From positions 167,349-231,348 of the forward strand of contig NW_022985466.1 of assembly GCF_010093595.1 (NCBI RefSeq): a stretch of DNA of 64,000 bases. The letters are read 5' to 3'. The notes below the pieces were generated by a model. It saw only the letters and a list, made by a program, of their open reading frames with translations. It searched no databases and was not told where the DNA came from. Origin of the DNA: Mytilinidion resinicola (lineage: Eukaryota > Ascomycota > Dothideomycetes > Mytilinidiales > Mytilinidiaceae). Made by a program: the position numbers and the translations under genes. How positions within the stretch are numbered: position 1 is the stretch's first letter; the number at the start of each line of letters is the position of its first letter. This document shows positions 33,640 to 42,886 of this stretch, piece after piece.

Positions 33640-35544
33640 TCAGGCAAGAGTTGCCCTCTCGGTCTTTTCAAGCTCAGCCTGCCTTTTTCTCGCTGCCTGC
33701 TCTTCCACCGTCGTCCATGCCGGTCTCCTCTGAATGCGACCGGCCCTCCACAACGACTCATCATACCAGTATTTGTTTAGTGGCTCCCCAATAATCGCCA
33801 TGTACGTGTTGTAAAGTTCAATGAGCCTCGTGGCCCGAAGCAACTCATTGCTTGTTGAAGTCTCTATTGAGAGACCGGTAGTGAATGACGTCGTAAATCG
33901 CGCGTAGGCCTCCCAGACTTCGCGCATCGTCGCGCCATCATGAAGGCCCAGGTACGAATAAAGAAATGCGTCGATGAACTCGCCCTGCGGACCTTGCATT
34001 GCGTTCGCACTCAGTTCTTCGTCGGTGTGGTACTCAATGTTGACCACCACGTACCCTCCGACGACCGCTCTGAGGACCTCAGGCTCTCTACCCACCATCC
34101 TCCAGTTCATCCACAGCTCCCAGTCGTAGTAAGACTTCTTGACCGGATCCCACAGATCAACAGTCGCAGACTGAAGCTCTGCCTGCTTATAAAGGGCCTG
34201 CCGCTGGAGCTCGTCGACGTCGTCGCCCGTAGCAATGGCGATCTGGATCTTCGCGTCGTACTCTGTGAGGATCTGGTGGCAGCGCTCCTGTACCTCGTCG
34301 ATAGTTGCGCCGTTTCGAGTACCTAGTATCTCGTAGTATGTAACACCAAAGACTGGGTCCCTATTAGGGCGTTCTTCCTCCTCGGCGTCCGGCCCAGCAT
34401 CGATTTTGGCGTTATGGTCTGTCCTAAGTTTGTCGTTTTTCAGGGCCGCAGCCGCTTCTCCAATCAACTTGAACATCTCGTCGGCCTTCTCCTTGTCCTC
34501 TGGAGCCATCTTGTCCGGGTGATACTTAATGGCCATCTTCTTATAGGCCTTGCTAACCTGTTCGGTAGTCGCATCTCGTGGGATATCAAAGAGTTCGTAG
34601 AAGTTCACGAAAGTCTTCTTGATTGGCTCAGTCTCAAGGTCTCCAGCACTCTCGTTGTTCTTATGTTCTGTAGCCCTCGTATCGGTCTCCGCAGTAGAGG
34701 TGGTATAAGCGGTAGGGTCCGGAGAAGTCTTCGAAGATCCGTGGAAAGAAGCAGAAGACGTTGACGGTTCAGAGGCGTGCTGCGTCTCAAACCACTTCTG
34801 GGAGGAGGAGGGAGCCGATGAGATAGAGATGTTTGGAGACACGGAGGGTGCCGGCGAAGAAGTCTTCGAAGAGGAGGGTGGCGTTGAGAATCTAGAAGCA
34901 TTTGAGGGGCTAGAGGGTATGCTGGACGTAGGGCCCTTTGGCGAGATAGTGCTCTTAGTTGGCTTGAGAGCATCGGAGTGAGACTTTGAAGAGATGGAGT
35001 GTGCAGACGAGGCCTTGCCGCCATTGTACAAGCTCTGCTTCTTTGACCGGACGGGAATCTTGCTGCTTCGCTTGGTGGTTGCGGATATCTTCTTGCTAAC
35101 TGGCGGGCCGGTGAATGTGGTAGGTTGAGGGCCCGGCTCTTCGACCTGAGTGTTGTTAGTGGCAAGTTCAGCGGAGGAGTCGCGTATGTCACGAACCTTG
35201 GTGTGTTCCTGCTTGTCGCCTGTCTGTGTGCACTCAAGGGTAGTCTTGTTGTCTTCAACCACCTCAATGCCTGGCTGAGAATGCTCTGCGTCCACGCTAA
35301 TAACAATGTAGAGCGCAAAGATGGCCACGCAGAGGAAACAAAGGTGTATGAAAGGGGCGAAGAGCATGGATGCAATCCAAAAGACGCAGTGGAGACTCAT
35401 TGACAAGAGCTCGCAGAGGCAATGTAGAGCAATGGTAACTAACACCAGAGGCAAGATGCAGGCCGCGGGCGACCGCTTCTTTGCCGGTCCGACTTCCATG
35501 GCGTTGAAACTTGGATGAAGGGAGCAGAGTTTTGATGTTCTCAT
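33640..35544 (-). CDS. Membrane-anchored J-domain protein with two J-like repeats
   Basis: A 634-residue intronless ORF from the ATG at 35544; a second in-frame ATG (MEVGPAKK) 15 codons later is a possible start. Hydrophobic helices near residues 28-85 (ILPLVLVTIALHCLCELL; HCVFWIASMLFAPFIHLCF; CVAIFALYIVIS) anchor it. A Ser/Pro-rich disordered linker of about 220 residues follows. The J domain at about 311-380 has NFYELFDIPRDATTEQVSKA and an intact HPD (IKYHPDKMAPE). Two J-like repeats follow at about 401-485 (YYEILGTRNGATIDEV ... WDPVKKSYYDWELW) and 526-610 (YLGLHDGATMREVWEAY ... GEPLNKYWYDESLW), both without HPD. The order is the same as in the gene at 28324-30163, which marks the two as paralogues. 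The probable role is membrane recruitment of Hsp70, by inference. Confidence 0.8.
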   Translation of the reverse strand: MRTSKLCSLHPSFNAMEVGPAKKRSPAACILPLVLVTIALHCLCELLSMSLHCVFWIASMLFAPFIHLCFLCVAIFALYIVISVDAEHSQPGIEVVEDNKTTLECTQTGDKQEHTKVRDIRDSSAELATNNTQVEEPGPQPTTFTGPPVSKKISATTKRSSKIPVRSKKQSLYNGGKASSAHSISSKSHSDALKPTKSTISPKGPTSSIPSSPSNASRFSTPPSSSKTSSPAPSVSPNISISSAPSSSQKWFETQHASEPSTSSASFHGSSKTSPDPTAYTTSTAETDTRATEHKNNESAGDLETEPIKKTFVNFYELFDIPRDATTEQVSKAYKKMAIKYHPDKMAPEDKEKADEMFKLIGEAAAALKNDKLRTDHNAKIDAGPDAEEEERPNRDPVFGVTYYEILGTRNGATIDEVQERCHQILTEYDAKIQIAIATGDDVDELQRQALYKQAELQSATVDLWDPVKKSYYDWELWMNWRMVGREPEVLRAVVGGYVVVNIEYHTDEELSANAMQGPQGEFIDAFLYSYLGLHDGATMREVWEAYARFTTSFTTGLSIETSTSNELLRATRLIELYNTYMAIIGEPLNKYWYDESLWRAGRIQRRPAWTTVEEQAARKRQAELEKTERATLA

Positions 35545-35895
35545 GGACTTGTTAAGGGTACCCCAGTCAATTGTGGAAGGTGTGTTATGGTGTGGTTGAG
35601 TGGGAGTGATCTGGGAGGTGGATGATAGAGGACGGAAGACGAGTCTGAGGGAGCGGCTTTTTGTAGGTGCAATTGATGAATCACATAAGCGGGGCGGAGA
35701 CTCCCACGCCTAGTGCGTGACTGCACTGCAGCCGGGCTCGGGCTTGCTGTGTATTCACTGAGACGTCTGGTGTCACGTGGCTGAGGCTTAGTCACGTGGC
35801 TCCGGTTCAATTCAGCGCGCTGCTCTTCCTAAACAGCAGACTCTTTGACTCACATGAGCGTCCCCGGCAACTAAGCTCCTAGATGTGATCGATAA
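35545..35895. other. Intergenic upstream of J-protein gene
   Basis: Holds the promoter of the minus-strand J-protein gene and ends at the target duplication of the Mutator-like element. CACGTGGCT occurs twice at about 35774 and 35792. Confidence 0.45.
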
Positions 35896-36552
35896 GGGCG
35901 AGCCTAATCATAGCCCCCCTTTTCACTCGTCGTAGCCCCCCTTTTCTCTCCGTGTAGCCCTCCCTAAATTAGGTCTAGCTCCGGCCCGTATAAATATTGT
36001 TCCACTAATCAAACTCACTCGCTTGCCTCTATAGGCTGCGTAAAATGGAGAGTATGTATACACAAATTGGAAAGGATGCATTATCTAGGCCAACAGGAGT
36101 CTATTCACTCTATCTACTCTAGCTAGTCTAGAAGCGGAAAGCGCCTAGATGGCCTCCGTCCAATTGCAGTCGCATTCCAAAAAAACTTTGCGCACTTGTG
36201 GTGGAGTACGTTTGTCATACTTATTACCACATTTTCGTAAGGCATAGCCCTGCGCCTTTGCATAGGCCTGGATAGATGCTATACCAGCCTCTACGGACTT
36301 GTAGCGGGCCCAAGGGGGTGCCCGGAGTGGCATGGTATTGAGGTGGGATGTTGGAGAGAATGTTGTGCGTTCACTGGTGATGTATATATTTGGTGATCTT
36401 GGCGTACGAGGCAAGCTAGAGGCAAGCGAGTGAGTTTGATTAGTGGAACAATATTTATACGGGCCGGAGCTAGACCTAATTTAGGGAGGGCTACACGGAG
36501 AGAAAAGGGGGGCTACGACGAGTGAAAAGGGGGGCTATGATTAGGCTCGCCC
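35896..36552. mobile_element. Non-autonomous Mutator-like element with 136-bp inverted repeats
   Basis: A 657-bp element. The terminal inverted repeats 35896-36031 and 36417-36552 match over 136 bp, starting GGGCGAGCCTAATCATAGCC. An 8-bp direct repeat ATCGATAA flanks it (35888-35895 and 36553-36560). Long inverted repeats and an 8-9 bp target duplication fit Mutator-like elements (MULE); an 8-bp duplication alone would also fit hAT. The internal ORF resembling a FAR1-type zinc domain favours MULE. No transposase catalytic part is present, so it must be mobilised in trans. Confidence 0.88.
36145..36333 (-). CDS. FAR1-like DNA-binding fragment inside the element
   Basis: A 62-codon frame from the ATG at 36333. 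It encodes SVEAGIASIQAYAKAQGYAL followed by RKCGNKYDKRTPPQVRKVFL and ends CDCNWTEAI. The pattern matches the N-terminal zinc/DNA-binding (FAR1/WRKY-GCM1-like) part of fungal MULE transposases, cut off before the second half of the domain. The open frame extends upstream without ATG. It may be a remnant, or a small binding protein that competes for the inverted repeats (speculation). Confidence 0.5.
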   Translation of the reverse strand: MPLRAPPWARYKSVEAGIASIQAYAKAQGYALRKCGNKYDKRTPPQVRKVFLECDCNWTEAI

Positions 36553-36619
36553 ATCGATAATGCTCACAAAGCGCTAGACCATACCCGATAAATTTGGACA
36601 CACCAATATACCACTGCTC

Positions 36620-36790
36620 TAGCTTCACTATTGCTTGATCAACACCACTGTACCAAACTTCGTCGATGCGAGTTTTGTCAAACTACCTGTCCTACAGCAA
36701 CTACCTGTCCCACAGCATTGCCAGAAAGCTACCGTCGCTTTTCATGATGGGCTCATAGATAACCTTCCCCTCCTTCTCTTGTCATCGCTC
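36620..36790 (-). pseudogene. Duplicated, deleted copy of helicase-gene segment
   Basis: This stretch repeats the segment 38080-38240 with many differences and an internal deletion. Matching words include ACCAAACTTCGTCGATGCG, CAGCATTGCC and TCATAGA..ACCTT. It also has its own short tandem (AACTACCTGTCC). It lies directly beside the Mutator-like element. It encodes no intact product. Confidence 0.6.
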
Positions 36791-37237
36791 ACATTGGCGA
36801 GCTAACGACAGCTCAATCGCAAGCTCGTGATCCGACAGCTGGAGCAGCTCGGCCCTCGACGGCGGCTGGGGTGCCATACTGGCACCCCGATGTTGGGTGA
36901 CGTCAGTGCCTTCGTTGCCGTCGGCGTCAATCCACAAGTCTTTCAGGTGAAATGGAAATGGCGACCGATTCTGTTGCGAACTATGACGTACCGCGTAGGC
37001 AGCAAGATCAACAGAAAAAGTTTAGGTGGCCTGAGCGTTCTCTAAGGGTATATATTTCAAAAAATCACTTGGGCATCCTCAAGTTACGGTGGCACAGTGG
37101 ATTGCTCTGGTGAAGCCAACTAAGAATCGGCTATACCACCTGGGGCTCACTTGTCTACCAAGCGACGTTCGCGGCTTGGTACCACCACCGGGGTGGATGT
37201 AACTTTTTTTTCACTTATTTCGCAGATTTTTGTTCTT
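36791..37237. other. Intergenic / decayed sequence
   Basis: No gene is supported. It may be further decayed helicase-derived or transposon sequence, but I cannot show that. Confidence 0.35.
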
Positions 37238-38939
37238 TCAGACCGCCTGCTCTTCTAGCGTTCGGAGGTGTGATGACTGACATTCACCAGCTTTAGACTC
37301 TTGCAGCTGCGGCGGACGGTCCCCAGCCGCTAGCAGACAAATCATCACGAACCTGCCAAGAAATATGCGGTCCGCCATCTGAAACGCTTCCGCAAACAAG
37401 TTTTCTATTGCGACGTTCCCCCTGGCCGTCGCCAAGACCTTATTGCCGTGTACCGCGTGGAGCAGGATGATGTCCACAAGGGTTGAGGCCTTGCCACATT
37501 TTGGGCCGCCTTCCAGCACAAAGACAGGACGCATTGAACCCATCAAGGCTTGCTTTTGTTGTTCATTTCGTGGGCGTCCGATCTTGGCGCGAGTCTTCCA
37601 GGATGACCATCTCGCGGCTGAAATTCGGATTCGTGTTGACATCAAAACGGGACGTCGTCGGCCCCGTGTAGATACACCGGACAATGGCTGCCAGGCCTAG
37701 TGCACCTGGCGCGCCGGGAGGCCTTGCCGTTGCGATCCGGTGCATTGTAGTCAGTCTGGCTTTGACACCAGCACTCCATACCGTCACATACACGGTGATG
37801 TCCTCCAGGGAATTGTCTTCCAGGTTCACTGGACTATACCCAACGGTTGCGTCGAACAGGAAGTCGAAGTCTACACTCTCCGTTGCAATGATGACACCGT
37901 GGAACACTTTACGGTCGTCTTCGCCCCCGGGAAACTTGTCTTGGTCGACTAGGCGGACGACAACCTTCGAACTGACGCCCGGTATCGGTTTTTCTGCCCC
38001 AGCCGGCATGCTTTCGCCACTGGCCGTGACGCCGATAAGCCATTTCTTGCGCTCGTCCCGAAAGATTGCCCTGTGCACGTGCCCGCTGTTCCAAACTTCG
38101 TCGATGCGGGCTTTGTCGAATTTCCTGTCCCAGAGCATTGCCGGAGCAAAGACGTCTTGCACAACAGCCATCGTGGGGTAGCGGAAGATACCGTCGCCAG
38201 TCATGACCGTCTCATAGAAGACCTTGCCCTTCTGCTCTTGTTACAGCCATGGTGGTAGCTTTAGCGAGTTCGCGTCCATAGATCCGGTATAAAGTCCCTC
38301 GGTAGATGCTCCAAAGGCATCTCGGTCATGGTAAAACCAGTTGGAATAGTAGCTAACATATTTCGACTGTGTTTGAAAAATGTCCATGACGTCGCTAAGT
38401 TGTTGGAGGCAGTCGTCTTCTCCACTGAAGACAATTGGTATTGTGATCTCGATTGTGATTCCAGTAGCTGATTCTGCTACGATCGAGTTGAAGAGGTTGT
38501 TCAACGTCTGACAAGCATCGTCCTTTGGACCCGTGGCTGCGGCTGGTTTGAAGGTGCCGTATCTCAGCTCTGAACCTGAGGTGCAGATGGCCGGTTAGCC
38601 TAGCTTGACGCGAAATGATATCTCGACGATCGAGGTTACTGTTTCCGCGAACTGCATGTCGGTGATTTTCGCTGGTTCCGCGTACCTCGGCCTTCCTTTG
38701 CTATGCTTGATGTAGCTCCATGACTCTGCTTCAATCTGGTCGGCAGAGAGAAGACAACTTCGGCAAAGAAGCCATCGAGGCGCCCAGATATGGCGTACCT
38801 TCCCATGATCTCCGAAAAAGCGCGATGGGATCCGCTCATGGACCGCACTTGAATGCTTGAGTTCTTCCTGAGGTACAGAGCTGAGGGGGGCCGCCTGCTC
38901 ATCGCGGATGGGCGGCATCGCGGGGTTTGGAGGGTTCAC
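37238..38939 (-). pseudogene. Decayed UPF1-like SF1 helicase gene, 3'-truncated
   Basis: A minus-strand frame runs from about 38939 to 37563. TAA triplets at 38595-38597 and 38241-38243 interrupt it; the second may be the 3' end of an intron, because TGTAAC lies just before a CAG. At about 37590 the frame shifts, and the continuation (down to 37238) reads NEQQKQALMGSM, then FVLEGGPKCGKASTLVDIIL, the Walker A region of an AAA_11/UPF1-like helicase. GK is followed by Ala instead of Thr or Ser. The reading ends soon after motif Ia-like sequence (KVLATARGNVAIENL); the DEAD-like motif and C-terminal RecA domain are missing. The upstream part (DVFAPAMLWDRKFDKARIDE etc.) is the accessory N-terminal region of such proteins. 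I call it a pseudogene. Confidence 0.6.
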
Positions 38940-39701
38940 AATGGCGAAATGCAGGATGGATGCGATATTGTGACTTGCTTTGATGTAGAGTCAAGGTTGC
39001 GTGGAGACAGAAGGGATGGTGGATGATATACAGGTGATTATTGGGTAGAACGAAGACGGAGGTAGGGCAGAGCGGGATTTTGTATCTACGGCGGGGGAGA
39101 GACTACAATTGATAAGCTATTGGCTAGCGAACTATCACTTACCGGACCGCCTCGAAGCCGCTGCGGAGCATTCACTACGGCGGAATTCGTTGCGTGGCTT
39201 CGGCCTGAAATGCGGCGTCGCGCTCGCACGCAGGACTGAATCACGTAGAATCGCTGCGCATTGACCACAGGGACGGATTGCAATGACAGGGTTGCGATTT
39301 TGGGGGTAAATAACGGAGGATCGAGAGACCTCACGATCCTTGGCGTGGTGTTTCATCCGAGCTTTCAACGCAGCTTGATTTCAAGCGGCAGGCAAGGAAG
39401 ACTTTAGATGTGGACTGGAATCGCACAGGATTCGATGTAATCATAGAGGCAATCGAAATTAAGTTAAGATAAAAGAGAATCACAATAACCTAAAACGGCC
39501 TGTAGCTTTTACCATGAGCCCGCAAAAGGTTACCTCTCCTACCTCAAATTTGAACCCATCGACACCATCCCATCGATAGACCTTCTGATTCAAACACCCA
39601 TCTCATTCTCAAAGCCAAACTCTCTAATTTGCCCTCCGCAGCCCAAGATCATGGCAACACACTTACCACATCGCAGGACCTCACACCGCAAGAGGACTCA
39701 C
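38940..39701. other. Intergenic, no feature recognised
   Basis: About 0.76 kb between the helicase relic and the 3' end of the GFA gene. The plus-strand frames at 39629-39965 overlap the GFA gene and are shadows. Confidence 0.4.
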
Positions 39702-40721
39702 TCAAACCTTTTTCTCTTCGGCCCAGGTCTTCAAACCCTCTTTCAACCCATTCACCAGCGCATGATGAATCACATCCTCCTCGAACGACAAATTCTGAAC
39801 TCTCCACTCCAACCACGACTCCGCCCTCACCCCGTCCGCCGCATCCAACACGCCCACCGCCACGTCAACCATATCCGGCCTATCGTCAACATGATACGCA
39901 ACTTTGGCCCCACAGACGCCACAGAAGGTCCTACTGACATCCGGGGAGGAGCGATACTGCTTTAACGTCCCGAAGACAGGCCGGTAGGGCGAGCCGTCGG
40001 CAAGAGTGATGCGGTCGACAGCAGGATAGATCCAGGACACGATGGCGCTGCCGGAGCTGAAGCGGCAGGTGGTACAGACGTCGTTGGAGGCATACCATTT
40101 GGTAGGGTCGGCGGGTGTGAGCGAAGGAGGAAGCAAAGCTCGCGAGGCGGGCGTGGGACGAGCAATGTTGAGTGAGACGCCGCCGCAGTGGCAGGAGGCG
40201 TGGAGGATGTCTTCTTTTGGCTGAGCGGCGTCTGCCGTAGCTGGAGCTGGCGCCTTCCAGTCGCCAGATTCGGACGTCGAGTCTGGCATAGCTGCTCCGG
40301 CCCATTTTTGCAGTGATTTGCCCCCAACAGCTCCCAGCCAAGTGCTCAACCCACCATCCTTCGTATCTTCAAGGTATATGTGCTTGCTGAAGTCCCAAAG
40401 GTTCTCAGTTCCTTCAACAATGCTGATTGAGATGTTCCATTTGTTAGTTTTGCAGTCGTAATCCAGCATGTGGGTGCCGCAGGTGGTGCAGAAGTATCGC
40501 TTCACGGCTTTCGACGACGCGTAGGCCGTCAGAGTCGAGAGATCGACCGTCGGGGCTGGGATGTAAGCATGGAAGACGCACAGTGAGCCATGGGTGCGTC
40601 GGCAGGTGTTGCAGTGGCAGAGGTGCACGGCGAGAGGGAGTGATGCCGTGGGGACGGCGACGGAGACGTGAGACGCGTTGCAGAGACAGTGAGCCTTAAG
40701 TATCGTCTCGAGGGTGGTCAT
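39702..40721 (-). CDS. Double GFA-domain (CENP-V/GFA family) zinc protein
   Basis: A 339-residue intronless protein from the ATG at 40721. Two GFA modules (glutathione-dependent formaldehyde-activating / centromere protein V fold) are present. The first has HCLCNAS, CHCNTCRRTHGS and FCTTCGTHMLDY; the second has SCHCGGVSL, CTTCRFSSGSA and FCGVCGAKVAYH. All zinc-binding cysteines of the CxCG, CxxC and CxxCG type are in place apart from small substitutions. Family members are carbon-sulfur lyase-like or of unknown substrate; the biological role here is unknown. Confidence 0.87.
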   Translation of the reverse strand: MTTLETILKAHCLCNASHVSVAVPTASLPLAVHLCHCNTCRRTHGSLCVFHAYIPAPTVDLSTLTAYASSKAVKRYFCTTCGTHMLDYDCKTNKWNISISIVEGTENLWDFSKHIYLEDTKDGGLSTWLGAVGGKSLQKWAGAAMPDSTSESGDWKAPAPATADAAQPKEDILHASCHCGGVSLNIARPTPASRALLPPSLTPADPTKWYASNDVCTTCRFSSGSAIVSWIYPAVDRITLADGSPYRPVFGTLKQYRSSPDVSRTFCGVCGAKVAYHVDDRPDMVDVAVGVLDAADGVRAESWLEWRVQNLSFEEDVIHHALVNGLKEGLKTWAEEKKV

Positions 40722-41125
40722 GATGACAGCAGATGAGGGCGTGGCGAAGGGAGAGTTGCATTGAAGTGTAAAGAGGGTGAGGAGTCATTAAATGCGGCTT
40801 GGAGTCTTGGAATGTGGGATGGAATACGAGACACGTCGATAGGAGGTACGACGTCGACACGTCGTCCCGTGCAGCGTGATGCGGGGCAAAAGCTGCTAAC
40901 CATATTAGGTCTTCTTCAACCTCACTCCATCAGCGAGATATGGGAATCTTCCACCGAAATAACAGGATCAATTGTTAGCCCATGAAAGAGATTCCCAGCA
41001 ACCTGCCATCTAGATGGGGGGCCAGAACACTGGTAAGTTTAGATTTACATAAGAAAACACTCCGACATTCCCGCCATCACCAGCGGCTTCACCCTTTCCT
41101 CTTCAGGGACCGCCGGGTCTGCCTG
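40722..41125. other. Intergenic between two minus-strand genes
   Basis: Holds the promoter of the GFA gene and the end of the DUF4470-like gene. Nothing else is seen. Confidence 0.4.
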
Positions 41126-42470
41126 TCACTCCACATAGCGAATCCACGGCGACACTTCCGACACCAGCGCTCTCAAAATCTCTTGCTTCGCTCCGGGATC
41201 TCCTAGACGCATCTTCAACCGGAAGGGTGCGATCTCGATGATAGTGTGCTCCTCTTCCATCCGTAACCCACCGCTTCGTCCCGCGGCTTCGAAGTCGTGG
41301 GATTCCATGTACTGCGCGAACGTCTTTTCAAAGTCCGCGGTGTACTTGAGCGCCTGCTCATACTGTCTCAGCCGTGCGTTGAAAATCGTAGGCTTAGGAC
41401 CAAGATACGCTGTCACGAGAGGATGCTCTGGGATCTTGAGAAGAGCGTCAATCGTATTTCGTGTTGCGAATTTCGGGTCGATGGCACCTGCGAATAGCGA
41501 GATGAGCGTCGCGTGTGGATTCTCGGCGACTGGTCTGAGGAGCGGGCCGAGACGGCGCAGTGGAGTTCCTTCTCCGAGGAAGCCGTCGTCGGTGACGTTG
41601 GAGACCTTGTGTATTCAGCATCTGTTCGAGGAATGGGGAAGATAAAGGGAGATAGGGCAAACCTAGATGCGGTCGAATGGTCGTCCACGATGTCCCCAGG
41701 CTGGTAATAGCCCTTGGATTTGTTGAAGGTCGTCTTGAGAAAGCCAGAACTCGAAGGCTTTCTGGCGGAGACGGCTGTGGAATTGAACAGAGGTCTCTTG
41801 GAGGTAGACGTAGAGCTTGCCGAAGGTATCGCCTCAGGGCAACCTCGCATTATTCTTCTCTATCACATCCAGGTGTCAGCCGCCTAGAGGAGTGTTGCCC
41901 CCATGAAGTGGAGACCAAACGTCACTTCCGACCAGAAAGGTGCTTTAGTGGAGTTAGCAGGCAATTGGAAGAGTTTCGTTGTGTGTAGAGCTGGTTCGAG
42001 AAGACCAAACTTAGGGATTGGGTACATTGAACTCTTCGTGACTCCCAAAGTGCGCGAGGACTCTCCGATCAAAGAACCTCTCATGGCTAACCCGCGACGA
42101 AGGTTCCCTGTTGAAGATATTCGTTTCGATCTCGAAACGTTTCCAAAGGCGAGACATTATCAGATGTCGACATTCCTTGACCTTGCCAGAAGGCGTGCAG
42201 CAAGCGAGAAGATGTTCCCATTCCAGTTTGTTGAAAACCAGACGGAGAGATGACTTCCCAGAAATCCATTCTTCGGAATGAACGTAGGTAGGACTGCTTT
42301 TTCGAACACCACCGTTCCCCAGCTGTGTACAAATACGTTCAATAACAGATCGTAGCTCATAGCTCCAACACCAATCCGCGGTCTCGTTGACGATTGCAAG
42401 ATCCCGCACTGCTTCACAGATCAAATTTATATACTGAGTAATGCAAGACGCTAGGATGGTGGTATTGTGC
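41126..42470 (-). pseudogene. DUF4470-like gene, multi-exon and probably decayed
   Basis: Several minus-strand segments together resemble the fungal DUF4470-type family. Going downstream these are: a frame at 42011-42470 (VRDLAIVNETADWCWSYELR); a segment near 41884-42000 (SEVTFGLHFMGATLL); a segment near 41695-41830 (GKLYVYLQETSVQFHSRLR; FDRI); and the last frame, about 41126-41610, beginning VSNVTDDGFLGEGTPLRRLG and ending SEVSPWIRYVE. FDRI followed by VSNVTD is the familiar junction of this family, but a TAG stands directly after FDRI at the putative donor. Introns are plausible between the other pieces but I could not fix all boundaries. It may be a real gene with five or more exons or a pseudogene. 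Function unknown. Confidence 0.45.
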
Positions 42471-42886
42471 TTACAAGAATCCTACTTCTATGTTGTCGCC
42501 CTGACCGTAAGGAGCACGGACCGGAACTCATCCGACATTCTGTTCCCGAGGCGGGGCAGCTAGTTAGGGATGGATGGAGGATTATGTGAAAGTAGGTAGG
42601 ACATCCCGCAATCCTATCGCAACGTCGCTCTTTAGTTTATCTTCTAGCCATTATAAATGCTGAGCGCTAGGTCCGTTGAAATCTTGTGTGCGTTCTTCGT
42701 CAACTGTCTCACCGTCGTCTTCATCCCTCTAGTCTAAAACAAGCAAAATTGGGACGACATCGCGTCACATCATGATTATTAGTTATTATTATAACGGGGA
42801 TACGAAAACCCAAAAGCACACCACGCTTCCCATAACCATCATCAACTCAGCCACTCTTACCCAACGGGGCGCAGGCACATGCGGCA
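42471..42886. other. Intergenic, no feature recognised
   Basis: Separates the DUF4470-like gene from the 3' end of the fasciclin gene. Nothing was recognised. Confidence 0.35.

Noticed and set aside
38241..38243. TAA in the helicase relic as a clear RIP nonsense codon
   Set aside because: It overlaps TGTAAC, a possible branch site just before CAG. The diverged copy also has a stop with TGAC there, so an intron end is equally likely.
39629..39965. Two Pro/Thr-rich plus-strand frames
   Set aside because: They overlap the end of the GFA gene on the opposite strand and show no domain.
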